6,894 nt of DNA from Bacillota bacterium (GCA_023391275.1 JAEWBE010000024.1:1-6894), one strand, 5' to 3'. Positions 1 to 6,070 are shown, numbered from the stretch's first letter. Notes: a model not told the origin generated them from the letters alone. Program-made: numbers and translations.

Positions 1-4
1 CCAT
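1..4 (-). CDS. Probable start of the next gene (tape measure expected)
   Basis: ATG at 4-2 shares its first base with the TAA that ends the frameshift extension (TAATG), the same junction style as at 2954. GAGGAG at 21-16 lies 11 nt upstream, a slightly long spacer. Only one codon and one base are in the window. By gene order after an XkdN-like chaperone, the tape-measure protein is expected, but nothing of it can be read here. Confidence 0.4.
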
Positions 5-527
5 TAACGTCCCAACTCCTCATAAAATTTCTCCATTAAGGCTCGTATCACAATTTTTTCTCCTTTGGGAAGATTGTAATACGAGCCTGGCATAATGTTT
101 TTATCCCGGAACAGTAGGTACATTAACGATACTTCCGGGTCTGAGTCTATTTTTTTTTAATCTCTTCTACTTCTTCTAACGTAGAAACGCGGTAACCGCT
201 CAGTTTTTCCACTTCACGGGAAATATCAATGATTTCTCCCGCCAACAACATTTTCTTTACCAATTCCGCCGGCGTAGCTGCTTTGTATTTGTCCATCAGT
301 TCCTTTGACTTCAAATCCGGTGAAGTAACACCCTCCAGCAGGATAAAGACTTCCATATCATTTCCGCTGTGCTGATCTTTGATTTCCTCTGCACGGCTGT
401 AAGACAAAGCTTTAAGTGAAAAAATCACATCTCCCCCGCAAACCTTGCTGAGCCGTTTTTGTTTGATTCGTTTTTCAGGAGCGTTCGGAACTTCTGCTTT
501 CAGCAATAAATCTAATGTATTGTCCAT
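4..527 (-). CDS. Tail assembly chaperone, long (G-T) product made by -1 frameshift
   Basis: A -1 shift at the A AAA AAA heptamer (156-150) lets the ribosome read ATA GAC TCA GAC in place of the TAG and continue for 48 codons to TAA at 6-4, giving about 174 residues. The added part contains SLMYLLFRDKNIMPGSYYNL and KGEKIVIRALMEKFYEEL, which has the look of a real protein: a compact basic and aromatic domain ending in a helix. The two-product G/G-T arrangement is established for tail chaperones of many phages, with the T part binding the tape-measure protein. The +1 frame instead reaches TAA after about 15 codons, so only -1 is useful. An alternative is separate initiation at ATG 123, which has only a weak GGAAG ahead of it. 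The ratio of products cannot be judged from sequence. Confidence 0.82.
39..88 (-). repeat. Long RNA stem-loop inside the chaperone extension
   Basis: In the mRNA, GGCTCGTATTACAAT (87-73) pairs with ATTGTGATACGAGCC (54-40): 15 consecutive pairs with one T-G wobble, plus a closing A-T pair (88 with 39). The loop is 18 nt, 72-55, and contains AAAGGAG. In the opposite strand the wobble would be a C-A mismatch, so the helix is complete only in the transcribed RNA. It lies 61 nt past the slippery site, too far for a simple stimulator, and 34 nt before the next ATG. It has no U-run after it and is not a terminator. Its role is unknown. Confidence 0.75.
105..139 (-). promoter_or_regulatory. Hairpin 10 nt downstream of the slippery site (frameshift stimulator)
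   Basis: CCCGGAA at 139-133 pairs perfectly with TTCCGGG at 111-105, a 7-bp stem with five G-C pairs and a 21-nt loop. The spacer from the end of the heptamer is 10 nt, at the upper end of the usual range for -1 stimulators. Six loop bases, TAATGT at 125-120, can pair with ACATTA at 98-93 beyond the stem, which would make an H-type pseudoknot, although that second helix is A-U rich and weak. The stem is read from sequence; its stimulating role is inferred from position. Confidence 0.65.
147..527 (-). CDS. xkdN: Tail assembly chaperone, short (G-type) product, XkdN-like
   Basis: This is the unshifted product, 126 residues. XkdN-like proteins are tail assembly chaperones that hold the tape-measure protein while the tube forms around it and are absent from the finished tail. 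The visible features fit: an N-terminal TLDLLLKAEV segment, basic KRIKQKRLSK, then VIFSLKALSYSRAEEI, EVFILLEGVTSPDLKSKELMDKY and AELVKKMLLAGEI, and a charged end EEVEEIKKK. It sits between the tube and the expected tape-measure gene, as in PBSX-like tails. I choose ATG at 527 because GGAGGG lies about 8 nt upstream; TTG at 530 would be too close. The last three lysine codons are nine A's followed at once by TAG, a classical slippage site, so this is one of two probable products. Confidence 0.88.
   Translation of the reverse strand: MDNTLDLLLKAEVPNAPEKRIKQKRLSKVCGGDVIFSLKALSYSRAEEIKDQHSGNDMEVFILLEGVTSPDLKSKELMDKYKAATPAELVKKMLLAGEIIDISREVEKLSGYRVSTLEEVEEIKKK
150..156 (-). promoter_or_regulatory. 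Slippery heptamer A AAA AAA for -1 frameshifting
   Basis: The mRNA strand reads ATT AAA AAA AAA TAG at 161-147, so the last two lysine codons and the A before them form A AAA AAA in the zero frame, a very efficient bacterial -1 slippery site. Both tRNAs can re-pair fully. The zero-frame stop follows immediately. The uninterrupted run of nine A's is also long enough for RNA polymerase slippage; insertion of one A would give the same fused protein. A purine-rich stretch (GAAGAAGTAGAAGAG) just upstream could act as a weak anti-Shine-Dalgarno stimulator. Confidence 0.85.
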
Positions 528-530
528 CAA

Positions 531-962
531 TTAGCCCTCCACAATCTGATCAAGGAAATCGTAGTCCGTGTAAGTAAACGGACTTTCTACTGTTCCGGTT
601 TTACCAACTTCCCAATCTGCAAGAGTCAGGTCGTCAAATGAGACCCCTGTAACAGATACACGCTCCGTACCGTAAGCATCCGGATCATCCAGTTTTGAAA
701 TGACGGTAAATCGGGAATCTATCCCTTTTTTCAAGTTATCTCCAATTTTGAGCGCCATGCGGCTATTGCACTTATAAAGTTTTAGACTTCCGGTTAATTC
801 AATGCTGGTGATTTTATTGTCTGTTGCCATTTTCCCGGCCATCACAATTTTTTCTTTATTGGCTTTAACTGCGAGTTTGCATCCGTAACATTCGGATACA
901 TAATCTCCGTCCAGCCAAACTTCGCCCCAGGTACCAGAAATAACTCTTTTCGCGCTATCCAA
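531..962 (-). CDS. xkdM: Tail tube protein, XkdM-like
   Basis: This protein forms the inner tube of the contractile tail through which DNA passes. It has 143 residues, typical for the XkdM family of PBSX-like tails. Landmarks in order are ISGTWGEVWLDGDYVSECYG (8-27), KEKIVMAGKMATDNKIT (36-52), the GSLKLYKCNSRMALKIGD segment (58-75), SRFTVISKLDDPDAYG (83-98) and VSFDDLTLADWEVG (107-120), ending with FTYTDYDFLDQI. All are strongly conserved in clostridial and Bacillus phage tubes. The start codon is TTG at 962, supported by AAAGGAGG at 978-971 with an 8-nt spacer; that site overlaps the sheath's stop codon. The following gene starts 3 bp after this gene's stop. Confidence 0.95.
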   Translation of the reverse strand: MDSAKRVISGTWGEVWLDGDYVSECYGCKLAVKANKEKIVMAGKMATDNKITSIELTGSLKLYKCNSRMALKIGDNLKKGIDSRFTVISKLDDPDAYGTERVSVTGVSFDDLTLADWEVGKTGTVESPFTYTDYDFLDQIVEG

Positions 963-970
963 TATTTGTT

Positions 971-978
971 CCTCCTTT
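971..978 (-). promoter_or_regulatory. Ribosome binding site deciding the TTG start of the tube gene
   Basis: The sequence AAAGGAGG lies 8 nt before TTG at 962 and overlaps the TAA stop of the sheath gene (979-977). Sheath and tube are needed in similar copy number, and this arrangement suits coupled translation. Confidence 0.85.
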
Positions 979-2038
979 AGATGTTGACCGCAAGATCAAT
1001 ATCTTCAATTGCATCCAGAATGTGAACCGTGCTCACGAGGAAAACATGGGTCCCGGTGTCCGCCTCACGAATCTCCTGATCGGTCAATTTGGTAACATCT
1101 ATGCCGACAGATGTCAAATAGGCTTTTTGCTTATCGATATTGATGTCAACCGTATAATCACTTTTAATGATTCCGGCAATGGCAACCTGCGCAAAATAAC
1201 CCTTCAGAGCAGTAATTAATAAACATTTGTGGTCATAGCTGTTGGAATATTTTCCAATATAGCTGTCCTGCATGGTCATGCGGATGTCACTCTGCATCAT
1301 GTCGATTGCTTCCACAATCTTAATTTTTTTATACGCATCGCCTTTATCCGCTGTGGTAGTCTGCAGGCTGTTCACCCCACGTCCGGTTTTAACCTTTTCT
1401 CCGTCATAAAGCAGAATAAACTTTCCTGCGTCAATGGCTGCATCCATATCGGTATTAGTCATCCGCTTCACGTCTGTGAGCTCCGGCAGAGTGGCGTAGG
1501 TGCAGGAAATTGTCATAGGCGTACCAGCAATCAGCCCTGCAATGCGGGAACAGTATTGCGCCGCCGTATAGGTTACATCTCCGATTTTATTTTCATCTGA
1601 TGTAAAATTGACAATCCCCTCGCTGTCCGCCGCCAGATTAGGAAGAACAGCTTTAAAAATCAGATTGTTTGTGCGCTGCGATTCGGTCCAGCTTGCAATA
1701 GCAGCTGCTTCGTCCGCTGTACAATCCGGCGGTCCAACCAAATAATCAAATTTTTGGAGCGCCATAAAAGCGAGGCCTTCAGTGAGGTCAGTTTCAGCTG
1801 TACCTTCCACAAAAACAATAACTTTTCGCGGCGTGTTGACATATCCGGTAAATGCCCTTGCGATATATGCTTTGTTTTCCACCCCGAGAGTAACCGGAAT
1901 CTGTGTCGCATCGGTAAGCACATGCCCGCCGGCTGCTGCTGCGTCCTTAATAATAATTGCTACAATACCTTTTGCGCTCAGCTTAATAGCGGATACCGCT
2001 GCAGTCGAAAACGCAATGTTAATATTAGGCAGTCCCAA
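977..2038 (-). CDS. xkdK: Contractile tail sheath protein, XkdK-like
   Basis: The sheath surrounds the tail tube and contracts to drive it through the cell envelope; its presence makes this a myovirus-type tail. The protein has 353 residues, short for the family, so it is a minimal sheath without the large surface insertions of T4-type sheaths. Its N-terminus GLPNINIAFSTAAVSAIKLSAKG is a close match to PBSX XkdK-type sheaths. Further landmarks are IVFVEG (74-79), FDYLVGPPD, the TGRGVNSLQTTT block (218-229), which is the most conserved sheath motif, and YSNSYDHKCLLITALKGYF (264-282). The gene starts with TTG at 2038: AAAGGAGG at 2053-2046 with a 7-nt spacer, inside the end of the terminator gene, decides this, and there is no competing ATG. 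Confidence 0.95.
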   Translation of the reverse strand: MGLPNINIAFSTAAVSAIKLSAKGIVAIIIKDAAAAGGHVLTDATQIPVTLGVENKAYIARAFTGYVNTPRKVIVFVEGTAETDLTEGLAFMALQKFDYLVGPPDCTADEAAAIASWTESQRTNNLIFKAVLPNLAADSEGIVNFTSDENKIGDVTYTAAQYCSRIAGLIAGTPMTISCTYATLPELTDVKRMTNTDMDAAIDAGKFILLYDGEKVKTGRGVNSLQTTTADKGDAYKKIKIVEAIDMMQSDIRMTMQDSYIGKYSNSYDHKCLLITALKGYFAQVAIAGIIKSDYTVDINIDKQKAYLTSVGIDVTKLTDQEIREADTGTHVFLVSTVHILDAIEDIDLAVNI

Positions 2039-2040
2039 TG

Positions 2041-2493
2041 TTATTCCTCCTTTTTCATGTTAAAATCAACATCCCCAATGAGCGGCGTGTTGTCCACATC
2101 ATCGGAACGATTGTCAAAGTATTCAAATTGCAAGTCGACATAGGAGCGATCGAAATCCACCCCGCCAGAACTGGCTTTCACATTAATTGCTCGGTCACCT
2201 ACTCTGATATAACCGGCTCGAAAAATCAGCATTACTCCGGTTTGAATCTCTGTAAGTGCCCCATCATCGCCATTGCCAAATTTATCAACCTTCACAAAGC
2301 AAGTAATAGTAAAGTACGCTTCGCACTTTACCATTTTACGGCTTGCAGAAGTGTCACCTTCTTTGACAGTCTCAATTAAAAAGCTGGGACGGTCAAAGTC
2401 CTTCGGGCATCGATTTACATAGACTGTGGGCACCGGATATTTCAGAACTAGCAGGCGGTTAATTTCATCCACAATTTGATTTGATGTTATCAT
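2041..2493 (-). CDS. Phage tail terminator protein
   Basis: This protein has 150 residues and is small and alpha/beta, sitting directly before the tail sheath, the usual slot of the protein that caps the finished tail tube and joins it to the head. It opens with a helix (NQIVDEINRLLVLKYP), followed by VYVNRCPKDFDRPSFLIE (24-41), which fits the 'v..d.....f..P.ffi' pattern of tail terminator families in Bacillota phages. A strand pair (CEAYFTITCFVK) and a C-terminal block with VDLQFEYFDNR follow. Its start ATG at 2493 overlaps the previous stop as ATGA, and GGAGG lies a few bases upstream. The last codons (AAA AAG GAG GAA TAA) also form the sheath's ribosome site. The assignment rests on motif and position; similarity in this family is generally low. 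Confidence 0.78.
   Translation of the reverse strand: MITSNQIVDEINRLLVLKYPVPTVYVNRCPKDFDRPSFLIETVKEGDTSASRKMVKCEAYFTITCFVKVDKFGNGDDGALTEIQTGVMLIFRAGYIRVGDRAINVKASSGGVDFDRSYVDLQFEYFDNRSDDVDNTPLIGDVDFNMKKEE
2046..2053 (-). promoter_or_regulatory. Ribosome binding site deciding the TTG start of the sheath gene
   Basis: The sequence AAAGGAGG, a near-perfect anti-16S match, lies 7 nt before TTG at 2038. It is made from the last codons of the tail terminator gene, so the two genes are probably translationally coupled. Confidence 0.85.
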
Positions 2494-2954
2494 CCTTCCT
2501 CCAATCCTTTCAGCAGTTCATCCGCGTAATTTTCCGAAAGTGTAATTACTTCAGATTCCAGCTCCGTTTTCGATTTTTGATAGAAGTGCCGGCCATCCAC
2601 ATAAGGCACTTTGATTTTCGGGCGGTACCGTTTGGCCTGTCCACTTGGCTTTCTGACTTTGTGCCCATTTTCCAGATAATTTGTAATCGCCCCCGGACTG
2701 TTGTCCCCTGTGCTTGCATCAGTAGCGCGAACGGCAGCATACCCGCCGCCGCTTCCGACGTGCGGTTCCTGCCATTCCTTCACGCGGCCCGCGCTGTCAT
2801 TCAGTCCGGATTGTGAAATTTGCGCGTTCACTTCCCGTTTTGCAGCAACGGCTATTTTTTCATGCAGTTCACGCCTTGCACCCGGAATTTTGTTCAGAAG
2901 CGCATTCAGATCATCCGAAAACTTTTCCAGATCGGATATATCGATACTCTGCAT
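2490..2954 (-). CDS. HK97 gp10-like neck / tail-completion protein
   Basis: This protein has 154 residues and belongs to the family named for HK97 gp10, a small neck component acting at the tail end of the head-tail junction. It begins with a helical region (ISDLEKFSDDLNALLNKIPG, then ELHEKIAVAAKREVNAQI). The conserved core follows: GGYAAVRATDAS (70-81), ITNYLENGHKVRKPSG (90-105) and VDGRHFYQKS (119-128), then a C-terminal amphipathic helix. These blocks correspond to the 'yleyGh' and 'g.hfm..a' signatures of the family. The start is ATG at 2954, sharing one base with the previous stop, with AAGAGGG and a 7-nt spacer. The stop overlaps the next gene by four bases (ATGA). Such overlaps imply coupled translation and matched amounts of the neck parts. 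Confidence 0.85.
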   Translation of the reverse strand: MQSIDISDLEKFSDDLNALLNKIPGARRELHEKIAVAAKREVNAQISQSGLNDSAGRVKEWQEPHVGSGGGYAAVRATDASTGDNSPGAITNYLENGHKVRKPSGQAKRYRPKIKVPYVDGRHFYQKSKTELESEVITLSENYADELLKGLEEG

Positions 2955-3553
2955 TACACATCCCTCTTAACAGCGATTTCATATTCGTTTTTGAAAGGGT
3001 CCAGCGTGTGCGGTATCTGAACATTGTATGTGGTACCGACAATCTCAACCAGATCGGCCACGTTAAGCGTAATCGCCTTGGGCGTTACCAAGACATACGT
3101 CATTTCTGTAACTGCCTGCGGCTTCTGCTGGGAATACCCCATGTACTTTTCAATAAGGCACCCCGGAAACGTCATAACAACATTTTTGGTGCTTATCGGC
3201 CTGTTTAGTTCGTTCCTTTGTGTGGTGTCTATTTCGGTGACAACACAGGTTTTCGGCTCAATTCTGGCCGCTGTGACCTCATAATACATGCGGTTGATTT
3301 CGTTAATGTCGGTCAGAAAATAAAAGTCGCCATTCCACCGAAAGGCATTAAACAGGGATAAATCCTGTTTCCGCATGGTGAACTTTACGGATTTTACCCC
3401 GATGCCCACCTGCGAAAACAGGTTCGTTTTATCCAACTTTTCAGCAGAAGCATAGATGACGCGCTTTTGCGCCCAGCCATAGACAAGCCCTGCAGACTGT
3501 AGTTCCAGTACGCTGATTTTCTGGTCTAACTGCCCCGGGTTAAAATAAAACAT
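2954..3553 (-). CDS. Head-tail adaptor / head-closure protein, apparently two-domain
   Basis: This protein has 199 residues, about twice the length of ordinary head-tail adaptors of the SPP1 gp16 / HK97 gp7-like type (Phage_H_T_join). Residues 1-105 fit that family: NPGQLDQKISVLEL at the N-terminus, GWAQKRVIYASAEKL, a VKFTMRKQDLSLFNAFRW strand pair and FYFLTDINEI. Residues 120-199 form a second, beta-rich unit (IEKYMGY, YVLVTPKAITLNVADLVEI, TTYNVQIPHTLDPFKNEYEI) that may be a second neck domain. Such proteins close the connector after packaging and present a surface for the tail. The start is ATG at 3553, 4 bp after the connector's stop, with only a weak GGGGG-type ribosome site. The stop TAA shares its last base with the next ATG (TAATG). 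The adaptor role is likely; the two-domain reading is inference. Confidence 0.75.
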   Translation of the reverse strand: MFYFNPGQLDQKISVLELQSAGLVYGWAQKRVIYASAEKLDKTNLFSQVGIGVKSVKFTMRKQDLSLFNAFRWNGDFYFLTDINEINRMYYEVTAARIEPKTCVVTEIDTTQRNELNRPISTKNVVMTFPGCLIEKYMGYSQQKPQAVTEMTYVLVTPKAITLNVADLVEIVGTTYNVQIPHTLDPFKNEYEIAVKRDV

Positions 3554-3557
3554 CAGG

Positions 3558-3887
3558 TTACACCCCCGTGGAAGTAGTTCCCGTTAAGTCGGTGTCATCT
3601 ACATAAAACTCCAGCTGCATCAGCGCACAGTCCAGTGCGCGCTGCAATGCGTCAATCTGGTTCTGCTGCATTGACATTAAGTCATATGTAAGTGCCAGAC
3701 GTAGGCGGGCCGCTTCTTTTGCTTCTGTTTTTATAGGGCTGTCTTGTGTCCAGTCGCGCCCGGTGGACTGTTTGATGAAAGAATCGACCTGCGGCAGAAT
3801 GTCAGAAAGTCTTTCATCGGAAGGGTCAACACCCACGACACGCGCCGCTTCCTCTTTGGTAAGAATATTTTTCACTTCATCTGCCAC
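3558..3887 (-). CDS. Head-tail connector, gp6-like
   Basis: This protein has 109 residues and is probably the ring that docks under the portal (gp6-like or 'phage connector' families). It is mostly helical: LTKEEAARVVGVDPSDERLSD near residues 9-29, then LPQVDSFIKQSTGRDW (31-46), which resembles the family's 'i...id..i...tgrdw' segment, then a long helix through AKEAARLRLALTYDLM. The length is typical of the family. It starts at GTG 3887, chosen because AAGGAGG at 3902-3896 lies 8 nt upstream; that site overlaps the capsid stop codon, so translation of the two is probably coupled. Its place between capsid and head-tail adaptor is the usual one. The sequence of this family is poorly conserved, so the call rests on both motif and order. 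Confidence 0.8.
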   Translation of the reverse strand: MADEVKNILTKEEAARVVGVDPSDERLSDILPQVDSFIKQSTGRDWTQDSPIKTEAKEAARLRLALTYDLMSMQQNQIDALQRALDCALMQLEFYVDDTDLTGTTSTGV

Positions 3888-3900
3888 AGGTCATTCCTCC

Positions 3901-5166
3901 TTATTCCAGAACGATGCCGATTGCACAGGCAGCTTCCGCGTCAGCCTGTTTGCAGTCATCACGCATAATTCCGCGAATTTCCGTATTATTCGTTTCCCAT
4001 GCGGAGCCGCCAATATTGGTAGACGCCATTTCCAAGCCTGCGCGCTCAAATAGCGTTACGAATGACTTTCCGTCCCCGATGTAGATCGGTGCGCAGTGCT
4101 TTGTTGCAGCATTGACGTAGTTCGGCAGCAAACGGTCTGCAAGCATCTTAATCGGGCGGCCTTTTACAAGGTATCTCGATGCCGCTGTCGGATCGGGCTG
4201 TAAGAGCGGGCGACCCTGCTCATCCTTAATTCCGTCAAGGACATCGAAGCCGGACTGATTTGTAATAATCGTTGAATTTACCGATACGTCCGGGTCCAGT
4301 GTTTTATTCAGTGCGGTTTTTACCGCATCCAGCGTGGTCTTCTGGTTGGCAAGGGCGATTTCCGTAGGCGTCAAGCCAACATAGAACGGCAAAATCAGGC
4401 TGTTATGAGTCAGAACGACTTTTTTACCAAGCCATTTCGAAAGGTAAGTCATCAGGTTTACGATAGAATCGCTCAACAGATCGTTTGCAACCGGCAGCCT
4501 TCCACCGTAATCCCTTACCTGATACGGAAGCTTAGCGAAAGCAGGCTGATTGCTCAACGGTATTGTGGTCGTCCCGTCAACCGTAAGCTGTGCGAACGGC
4601 TCAGCCTGCGTTGTGGTCTCAATTGCACGCCAGCCGGAGAATGCCTGCACATTTTCCACATTCACGTCCTGCGCCAAATCATAAAACTGGCGTGCACGTT
4701 CGATAATCATGTTGTTAAAATCTACCGGAAGCAGGAAGCCTCCGTCCGCTCCGGCCGGTGTCCCGCCTGTTTCCGTCAAAGCCTTCATCAGAATTTCCAT
4801 TCCCTCAGGAACGCCCATTTTCTTGAATTCCTTGACAGAGACACCATCCCCAAGCGCTTTGAAAAACGCCTTTGTGTACTCATTGCTTTTCAGTATGTCG
4901 GAGTCTTTCGCCTCTTCTGCCTTTTCCCTGTCGACTGCCGGGATAAAATTCTTCGCCTGATCGTCGCTGCCTGCGGCGTCCCGCATGGAAAGATAGAGTT
5001 CCTCGGCATCTTTCGCTTTTTTCGTCAGTTCGTCAAGGTCTTTTTTCATTGTAAGGCCTTTTTCAGTTTCTCCGTTTTCGAAGCATTTCTGAATTTCCAT
5101 AGCCTTCTGAATTTTTGCGGTTTGTGCGGTAACGGCCGCATCATAAAACTGTTTCAGATTAATCAT
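3901..5166 (-). CDS. Major capsid protein, HK97 fold
   Basis: This is the main shell protein, 421 residues. Residues 1 to about 90 are charged and predicted coiled-coil (QKCFENGETEKGL, KKDLDELTKKAKDAEEL); this matches the delta domain that serves as internal scaffold in HK97-type capsids and is removed by the protease encoded just upstream. The mature part probably begins somewhere between residues 100 and 145, before the PAGADGGFLLPVDF motif (137-150), which is the usual 'GG.LvP..' entry to the fold. Family landmarks follow: RLPVANDLLSDSIVNL (223-238), matching the 'vS.eLL.DS' helix, and FDVLDGIKDEQGRPLLQP (307-324), matching 'l..lkD.qGr.l'. The start is ATG at 5166 with AGGAGG at 5180-5175 and an 8-nt spacer. 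The cleavage site and any cross-linking residues cannot be read from sequence alone. Confidence 0.95.
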   Translation of the reverse strand: MINLKQFYDAAVTAQTAKIQKAMEIQKCFENGETEKGLTMKKDLDELTKKAKDAEELYLSMRDAAGSDDQAKNFIPAVDREKAEEAKDSDILKSNEYTKAFFKALGDGVSVKEFKKMGVPEGMEILMKALTETGGTPAGADGGFLLPVDFNNMIIERARQFYDLAQDVNVENVQAFSGWRAIETTTQAEPFAQLTVDGTTTIPLSNQPAFAKLPYQVRDYGGRLPVANDLLSDSIVNLMTYLSKWLGKKVVLTHNSLILPFYVGLTPTEIALANQKTTLDAVKTALNKTLDPDVSVNSTIITNQSGFDVLDGIKDEQGRPLLQPDPTAASRYLVKGRPIKMLADRLLPNYVNAATKHCAPIYIGDGKSFVTLFERAGLEMASTNIGGSAWETNNTEIRGIMRDDCKQADAEAACAIGIVLE

Positions 5167-6070
5167 TCTTATTTCCTCCTGTAATAAATAAAATTTCGGC
5201 TTTAAAAGCCTTTACTTCATCGGAATCTTCGGAACCGTCTGGCAGTGTCTCCTCTGGATCGGCATCCCCCGGCCATTCACCAACAAGATCATCCTCGATT
5301 CCGCGAGCTTGCTCTTCCAGATCACTTGCCTGTTTCAAAAGCTCAGCAGCTTTATTACGGCAGTCCCGCGCCGCCTTCAGTTTTGTGAGGGTTTCCTTCG
5401 AAAGGGCGCGGCCGGATTTTAGCCCTTTTGTAATTCCAGCTTCCCGCTGTGCGGGTACGGCTACAAAAGAGAATTCAAAGGCGTCCGTAATACCATCAAG
5501 AATTATGGTGCAGACTTTCTGCACTCCGTTTTCCGTGTACACCTGCCCGCGCCAATGAGGGCAATCCATGGAATAATACTCATTTCCGCAAATGGAACAG
5601 GTATCTTTCGTATTGCTGAACCCCACGCTGCCCTCTTTCAGAATTCCTCCGTCAATTGCCGCGATAATATCGGCGTTTGAATCCAGCCAAAGCATATACG
5701 CCATAGCATTTAAACGAAGGTACGGCTCCCCTTTACTGTTTGTTTTGCCTTGTACTGCTTCCACTTCGGTACTGTAAATTCTGGCCGTCTGGTTTTTTGC
5801 GCTCCAGCTGTGATCAAAAATAACTGTTTTTCCAACAAATAATGTTGCCAACTGCTGAAGCGCATTCGGTGTGAATTGGTCGAACTGCCTGTCGATTTCG
5901 TTGTCACAAAGCTGAAGCTTCATTGTATAGACCTGATCGGCATTTAGCGGTGTCCGAGTGTGCTTGTTGATCAGGTCCATGTCGGCTTGCTCAACCGTTC
6001 CCACTGCTTTAAGCGTCCCCGCTTTCCGCTCCTGTTCCGGTTTGGTTTTTACCTTGTCCGTTTCCTCCAC
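5159..6070 (-). CDS. HK97-type prohead maturation protease with Cys/His insertion
   Basis: This is a serine protease that cleaves the capsid protein's N-terminal delta domain and itself inside the prohead. With a GTG start at 6070 the protein has 303 residues. The likely catalytic set of the HK97 protease family (S78) is His87 in VIFDHSW, Ser148 in KEGSVGFS and Glu199 in AFEFSFVAVPA. Directly after the serine lies an insertion with Cys158-x2-Cys161-x8-Cys170-x-His172, resembling a small zinc knuckle. Residues 222-256 look coiled-coil, followed by a strongly acidic stretch, perhaps a scaffold-like tail. The start is uncertain: AGGAGG runs straight into the GTG with no spacer, and this start overlaps the portal by 62 bp. 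GTG at 6004 or ATG at 5980 would remove most or all of the overlap and keep the core, but neither has a clear ribosome site. The stop overlaps the capsid start by 8 bp. Confidence 0.88.
   Translation of the reverse strand: MEETDKVKTKPEQERKAGTLKAVGTVEQADMDLINKHTRTPLNADQVYTMKLQLCDNEIDRQFDQFTPNALQQLATLFVGKTVIFDHSWSAKNQTARIYSTEVEAVQGKTNSKGEPYLRLNAMAYMLWLDSNADIIAAIDGGILKEGSVGFSNTKDTCSICGNEYYSMDCPHWRGQVYTENGVQKVCTIILDGITDAFEFSFVAVPAQREAGITKGLKSGRALSKETLTKLKAARDCRNKAAELLKQASDLEEQARGIEDDLVGEWPGDADPEETLPDGSEDSDEVKAFKAEILFITGGNKND

Noticed and set aside
39..88. The stem-loop at the left end read as a transcription terminator
   Set aside because: No run of T follows it on the coding strand, and it is inside an operon immediately before another gene.
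123..150. A +1 shift at the end of the chaperone gene
   Set aside because: The +1 frame reaches TAA after about 15 codons, before the extension domain; only the -1 frame stays open to the next gene.
1660..1923. Minus-strand 87-codon frame inside the sheath gene
   Set aside because: It overlaps the sheath in another frame, has a composition typical of frame shadows and shows no ribosome site worth noting.
1754..2143. Plus-strand open frames around 1754-2143 and 1782-2063
   Set aside because: They lie opposite the sheath and terminator genes, have biased composition and match nothing recognisable.
2813..3208. Plus-strand open frame of 131 codons
   Set aside because: It is antisense to the adaptor and gp10-like genes; the sense frames have clear family motifs.
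3621..3644. GC-rich inverted repeat CAGCGCAC ... GTGCGCGCTG in the connector gene
   Set aside because: It needs a two-base bulge, lies within an Ala/Leu-rich helix (ALQRALDCAL) whose codons explain the bases, and has no positional logic such as a terminator or start site.
4405..5184. A 259-codon open frame on the plus strand opposite the capsid gene
   Set aside because: It is fully antisense to a confidently identified capsid gene, rich in Cys, Phe, His and Arg in the way of reverse-strand shadows, and has no recognisable domain.
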